Assembly: GCA_028716845.1 (NCBI GenBank)
Contig: JAQUPF010000011.1
Span: forward strand, 1-64,000
Length of the DNA: 64,000 bases
Direction of reading: 5' to 3'
Source: a bacterium
Lineage (GTDB): Bacteria > Auribacterota > Tritonobacteria > UBA1439
The first letter of the stretch is position 1, and each line of letters opens with the position of its first letter. This document shows positions 61,058 to 64,000 of the stretch, piece after piece. The position numbers and the translations under genes are program-made. The notes under the pieces were generated by a model. It was not told where the DNA came from, did no database searches, and saw only the letters and a list, made by a program, of their open reading frames with translations.

Positions 61058-61972
61058 TCATCCTGACCCGGCCGCGGCGGCGGCCTCGCTCGCGGCGCCG
61101 ATGACCCCCGCGTCCCCCCCCAGGCCCGAACGGACGATCCGCACATGGGAGGCGGGGACCCGGAGGGCCCGTGCGCGCGCGACCCGGCGCGCCGGGGCGA
61201 GCAGGAGATTGCCCGCGCCGGCGATTCCTCCCCCGACGACGATCCCGTCGGGGTTGAGGAGGTTGATGACCGCCGCGAGGCCCAGACCGAGGTAGGAGCC
61301 GACCTTCTCCCAGACGGCGGCCGCGGCGCGGTCCCCCCCGCGCGCGGCGGCGGCGAGCGCCGCCGGGTCGGCCGGGGGATTCTTCATGCCGGCGCGCGCG
61401 AGCCGGAGGATGCCGTCCCTGCCGACGTAGCGCTCGAGGCAGCCGCGCCCCCCGCAGCCGCACGCAAGCCCGTCGGGAACGATCGGGACATGGCCGATCT
61501 CGCCGGCCGCCCCGGCGCCGCCGCGGTAGAGCGACCCGTCGATGATGAGGCCGCCCCCCACGCCGGTCCCCAGCGTGATGCAGAGGACGTGCCGCATCCC
61601 CCGCGCCGCGCCGTGCCGGAACTCGCCGAGCGCCGTCATGTTCACATCGTTGTCCACGGCGCAGGGAAGGCCGAGCCGCCGCTCCATGAAGCGGCGGACG
61701 GGCACGTCCGTCCAGAGGGGGAGGTTGGGCGAGAGGTGGAGGATGCCGCGCCCGGCGTCCACGCAGCCCGGGCAGCCGACCCCCGCGCCGGCCACCGACC
61801 GCGCCCCCCGCACCGCCGCGGCGGCGTCCGCGATCCGGCCCAGCATCTCCCGCCAGCCGGCCCGGGGATCCATCGCGACCGAGGCGCGGCGCGCGACGCG
61901 CCCCCCCGGACCGACGAGCGCGATCTTCGCCGAGGTGCCGCCGATGTCGATGCCGAGCGCGAACGTCCTCAT
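61058..61972 (-). CDS. ROK-family sugar kinase (glucokinase-like)
   Basis: 304 residues, ATG at 61972 with GGAGGG upstream. ATP-dependent phosphorylation of glucose or a related hexose in the cytoplasm. Phosphate-binding DIGGT (9-13), catalytic Asp109 in DNDVNM, and the ROK signature GEIGH (157-161) plus zinc cluster CGCGGRGCLE (171-180). It begins 30 bp after the stop of the permease gene, hinting at a shared transcript. Substrate inferred from family only. Confidence 0.91.
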   Translation of the reverse strand: MRTFALGIDIGGTSAKIALVGPGGRVARRASVAMDPRAGWREMLGRIADAAAAVRGARSVAGAGVGCPGCVDAGRGILHLSPNLPLWTDVPVRRFMERRLGLPCAVDNDVNMTALGEFRHGAARGMRHVLCITLGTGVGGGLIIDGSLYRGGAGAAGEIGHVPIVPDGLACGCGGRGCLERYVGRDGILRLARAGMKNPPADPAALAAAARGGDRAAAAVWEKVGSYLGLGLAAVINLLNPDGIVVGGGIAGAGNLLLAPARRVARARALRVPASHVRIVRSGLGGDAGVIGAASEAAAAAGSG

Positions 61973-62002
61973 GGCCCTCCGGTCGGTTGCGGGGTCGTCC
62001 CC

Positions 62003-62920
62003 CTACTCATATCGTATCCTCGGGTCGAGGTAGGCGTAGGCGATGTCGACGAGCAGGTTGAAGAGGAGCAGCATGGCGCAGTAGAGGAGCGCCACCCCCA
62101 TGGCGACCGTGTGGTCCCGGTTGAAGGCGCTGTTCACGAAGAACCGCCCCAGCCCCGGCAGGTTGAATATCTTCTCGACCACGACCGAACCGGTGAGGAT
62201 CTGCGCGGCGGCGGGGCCGAGGTAGGTGACGACGGGGAGGACGGCGACCTTGAAGGCGTGCCGGCAGACGATCGCCGCCTCGCCGAGCCCCCGGGCCCGC
62301 GCGGCCCGCACGAACGGCTGGTTGAGGGCGTCGAGCATCCCCGCGCGCGTGAGCCGCGCGACGTAGGCGGTGAACGGCGCCGCGAGCGTGAGCACGGGCA
62401 TCACGAGGTGGGCGGGGCCGCCCCACTGGCCGACGGGGAGGAGCCGCAGGATGAAGACGAAGACGATGATGAGCAGCGGGCCGATCACGAACGTCGGGAC
62501 CGAGACCCCCGCGAGCGCGACCGCCATCGTCGCGTAGTCGAGCGCGGTGTTGTGACGGACGGCCGCGACCGATCCGAGGAGGACGCCGGCGCAGACCGCC
62601 GCCGCGAGGGCGAGCCCCCCCAGGACGAGCGAGTAGGGCAGCGCCTGGCGGATGATCTCGCCCACGCTCCTCCCCTGGAGCTTGAGCGAGGGGCCGAGGT
62701 CGAGACGGGCGAGGCCCCACAGGTAGCGGAGGTACTGCCTCGCGAGCGGCTCGTCGTAGTGGTATTTCCGCATGATGTTCTCCTCGATGCTCGGAGGGAG
62801 CTTCCGCTCGGCGTCGAACGGGCCGCCGGGGGCCGCCCGGATCAGGAAGAAGGAGATGGAGGCGACGATCCATATCGTCGGGACCATCCAGATCAGCCGC
62901 CTGACGATGTACGCCCTCAC
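62003..62920 (-). CDS. Dipeptide/oligopeptide ABC transporter permease (DppB/OppB type)
   Basis: 305 residues. Six membrane helices with the first near residues 9-27; an external loop carries APGGPFD. The EAA loop that meets the ATPase is ARARGLGEAAIVCRHAFKVA. One of two permease subunits of a peptide importer; the partner DppC and ATPases are not in this window. It is separated from the binding-protein gene by 305 bp of repeats. Confidence 0.92.
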   Translation of the reverse strand: MRAYIVRRLIWMVPTIWIVASISFFLIRAAPGGPFDAERKLPPSIEENIMRKYHYDEPLARQYLRYLWGLARLDLGPSLKLQGRSVGEIIRQALPYSLVLGGLALAAAVCAGVLLGSVAAVRHNTALDYATMAVALAGVSVPTFVIGPLLIIVFVFILRLLPVGQWGGPAHLVMPVLTLAAPFTAYVARLTRAGMLDALNQPFVRAARARGLGEAAIVCRHAFKVAVLPVVTYLGPAAAQILTGSVVVEKIFNLPGLGRFFVNSAFNRDHTVAMGVALLYCAMLLLFNLLVDIAYAYLDPRIRYE

Positions 62921-63225
62921 GACTCACGCCTCCTCATCGCCGTCCCCGCAACGGACCAACAGCCGCGGATCCGCACGGATGCTTACGGATCTTCACGGAT
63001 TGCGGATGAACAGTGCGTTTTTCATATCCCGCATCCCGCAAGACCCGCAGCGACATATTGTGCTTTGCCGCAGATTATCCTGGATTACACGCAGATATGC
63101 GCAGATCACCGCATGTTACAAACAGATATGAATAACTTCCTCTCCTTTTCCCATTCAATCCGCGTCTATCCGCGTGAATCCGCGGCGGATTCTTTCTTAT
63201 GCTTCCCGCTTCGGGCCGGAGTCGC
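62921..63225. other. Repeat-bearing spacer between transporter genes
   Basis: 305 bp with decamer-type units at about 62955-63003 (ggatccgcacggatgcttac type) and 63150-63190 (atccgcgtctatccgcgtga, ending CGGCGGATTCTTTC, about 36 bp beyond the binding-protein stop). 63010-63150 is A/T richer, with no gene or clear terminator. No promoter identified. Confidence 0.65.
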
Positions 63226-64000
63226 TCACTCCCGTATGAATATGTACTTGAGCGGGTGCTCGTCGAGCGGGTTCGGCTCGATGCCGCCGATCCGCCCGGC
63301 GTCGTACAGGTTGAGGGAGACGTAGAAGTAGATCGGCATGATCGGCGTCTCCTCCACGACGAGGATCCGCTCCGCCTCCCGGAAGAGCTCCATGCGCCGG
63401 CGCGTGTCCCGCTCCCCGGACGCCTGCCGGATGAGGTCGTCGTACCGCGGGTCGCCCCAGCCCGTCCGGTTGTTGCCCCCCCCGGTCACGAACATGTCGA
63501 GGAAGGTGTTCGGGTCCGGGTAGTCGGCCACCCACCCCGCCCGCGAGATCCAGTAGTCGAGCCGGCTCTCCGTGTTCAGGTACGTCCCCCACTCCTGGTT
63601 CTCCAGGTCCACCCGGACGCCGAGGTTCTCCCGCCAGATCGACTGCATCTCGACGGCGATCTGGCTGTGCGCCTCGCTCGTGTTGAAGAGGATGCTCACC
63701 CGGGGGAAGCCCCTCCCGCCGGGGTAGCCCGCCTCCGCGAGGAGCCGCCGCGCCTCCGCGGGGTCGTAGCCGGGCCCCTCGGGGGGGGCGTAGCCTGGCA
63801 TCCCGGGCGGCACGAGCGTGGCGGCCGGCTCCTGCCCCGCGCGGAGAATTTTCTCCACGATCCGACGCTTGTCGGTGGCGAGGTTGAACGCCCGGCGGAC
63901 GCGCGCGTCCGTGAACGGGTGCCGCGTGACGTTGAACCGGTAGAAGTAGGTGACGAGGATCGTCGTCCGGTGGAAGTCGGGCCGCGCCGAGAGGAGATCG
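63226..64000 (-). CDS. Peptide ABC transporter substrate-binding protein (5' end beyond window)
   Basis: The frame is open from 64000, so the N-terminus and signal peptide lie outside; 257 C-terminal residues are seen. SBP_bac_5 (DppA/OppA) family: VRRAFNLATDKRRIV is the typical segment, and GYDPAEARRLLAEAGYP and WVADYPDPNTFLDMFVTGGGNN are conserved. It delivers peptides or similar solutes to the permease encoded downstream. An apparent internal GTG start at 63858 is rejected because homologous sequence continues upstream. Confidence 0.92.
   Translation of the reverse strand, partial: DLLSARPDFHRTTILVTYFYRFNVTRHPFTDARVRRAFNLATDKRRIVEKILRAGQEPAATLVPPGMPGYAPPEGPGYDPAEARRLLAEAGYPGGRGFPRVSILFNTSEAHSQIAVEMQSIWRENLGVRVDLENQEWGTYLNTESRLDYWISRAGWVADYPDPNTFLDMFVTGGGNNRTGWGDPRYDDLIRQASGERDTRRRMELFREAERILVVEETPIMPIYFYVSLNLYDAGRIGGIEPNPLDEHPLKYIFIRE

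Overview
The window (64 kb, very G+C rich apart from one block) looks like a chromosomal contig from a Gram-negative (diderm) bacterium. An LptD-type outer-membrane protein, secreted LamG proteins, a membrane pyrophosphatase and a succinate dehydrogenase/fumarate reductase support this. Nearly every gene lies on the minus strand in tight, often 4-bp-overlapping runs. The many intergenic decamer repeats, the split MetH and the large set of TPR/polytopic membrane proteins suggest an uncultivated lineage, possibly PVC-like or a candidate phylum. No rRNA is present to settle this.

Layout. (1) 1-10.6 kb: two paralogous, lower-GC genes for large secreted LamG proteins with a TIM-barrel-like (GH18-like) core. 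Each is preceded by a near-identical leader containing a sigma70-like promoter, a GEMM-I (cyclic-di-GMP-I type) riboswitch and an overlapping intrinsic terminator. The pair arose by a tandem duplication whose breakpoint lies inside the 3' end of clpB, so a 163-bp clpB fragment sits between the two genes. (2) 10.4-21.8 kb: housekeeping genes: clpB with an upstream coupled receiver-domain gene, two unknown proteins, hppA, a split cobalamin-dependent methionine synthase (metH plus a separate reactivation-domain gene), uppP and a nucleotide-sugar epimerase. (3) 22.1-41.5 kb: a ~19-kb island of nine large polytopic membrane proteins (YfhO-like, GT39-like, DUF2723/GT117-like, Wzy/O-antigen-ligase-like with TPRs, and two related membrane proteins, one carrying TPRs), probably for surface glycan assembly. 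(4) 41.6-42.0 kb: tRNA-Val(GAC) with a 114-bp duplication of its 5' part and upstream region, a palindrome and TTTGAAC-type repeats. (5) 42.0-53.5 kb: two coiled-coil tail-anchored proteins, a HAD phosphatase, a HEAT-repeat protein, PlsC, an HMGL-family synthase fused to a Cache-like sensor domain, sdhB, sdhA, sdhD, sdhC and priA. (6) 53.7-60.5 kb: family-4 uracil-DNA glycosylase, DegT aminotransferase, epimerase, UDP-sugar dehydrogenase and lptD. (7) 61.0-64.0 kb: ROK kinase, a Dpp/Opp permease and a truncated peptide-binding protein.

The most interesting item is the duplicated riboswitch-controlled exoprotein locus: a second-messenger sensor in the leader RNA that appears to gate readthrough into multi-lectin-domain secreted proteins, as expected for adhesion or biofilm functions. 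Secondary items are the HMGL-Cache fusion beside the succinate dehydrogenase genes and the decamer repeats that recur just downstream of stop codons. All family assignments come from reading motifs by eye; no database search was run.
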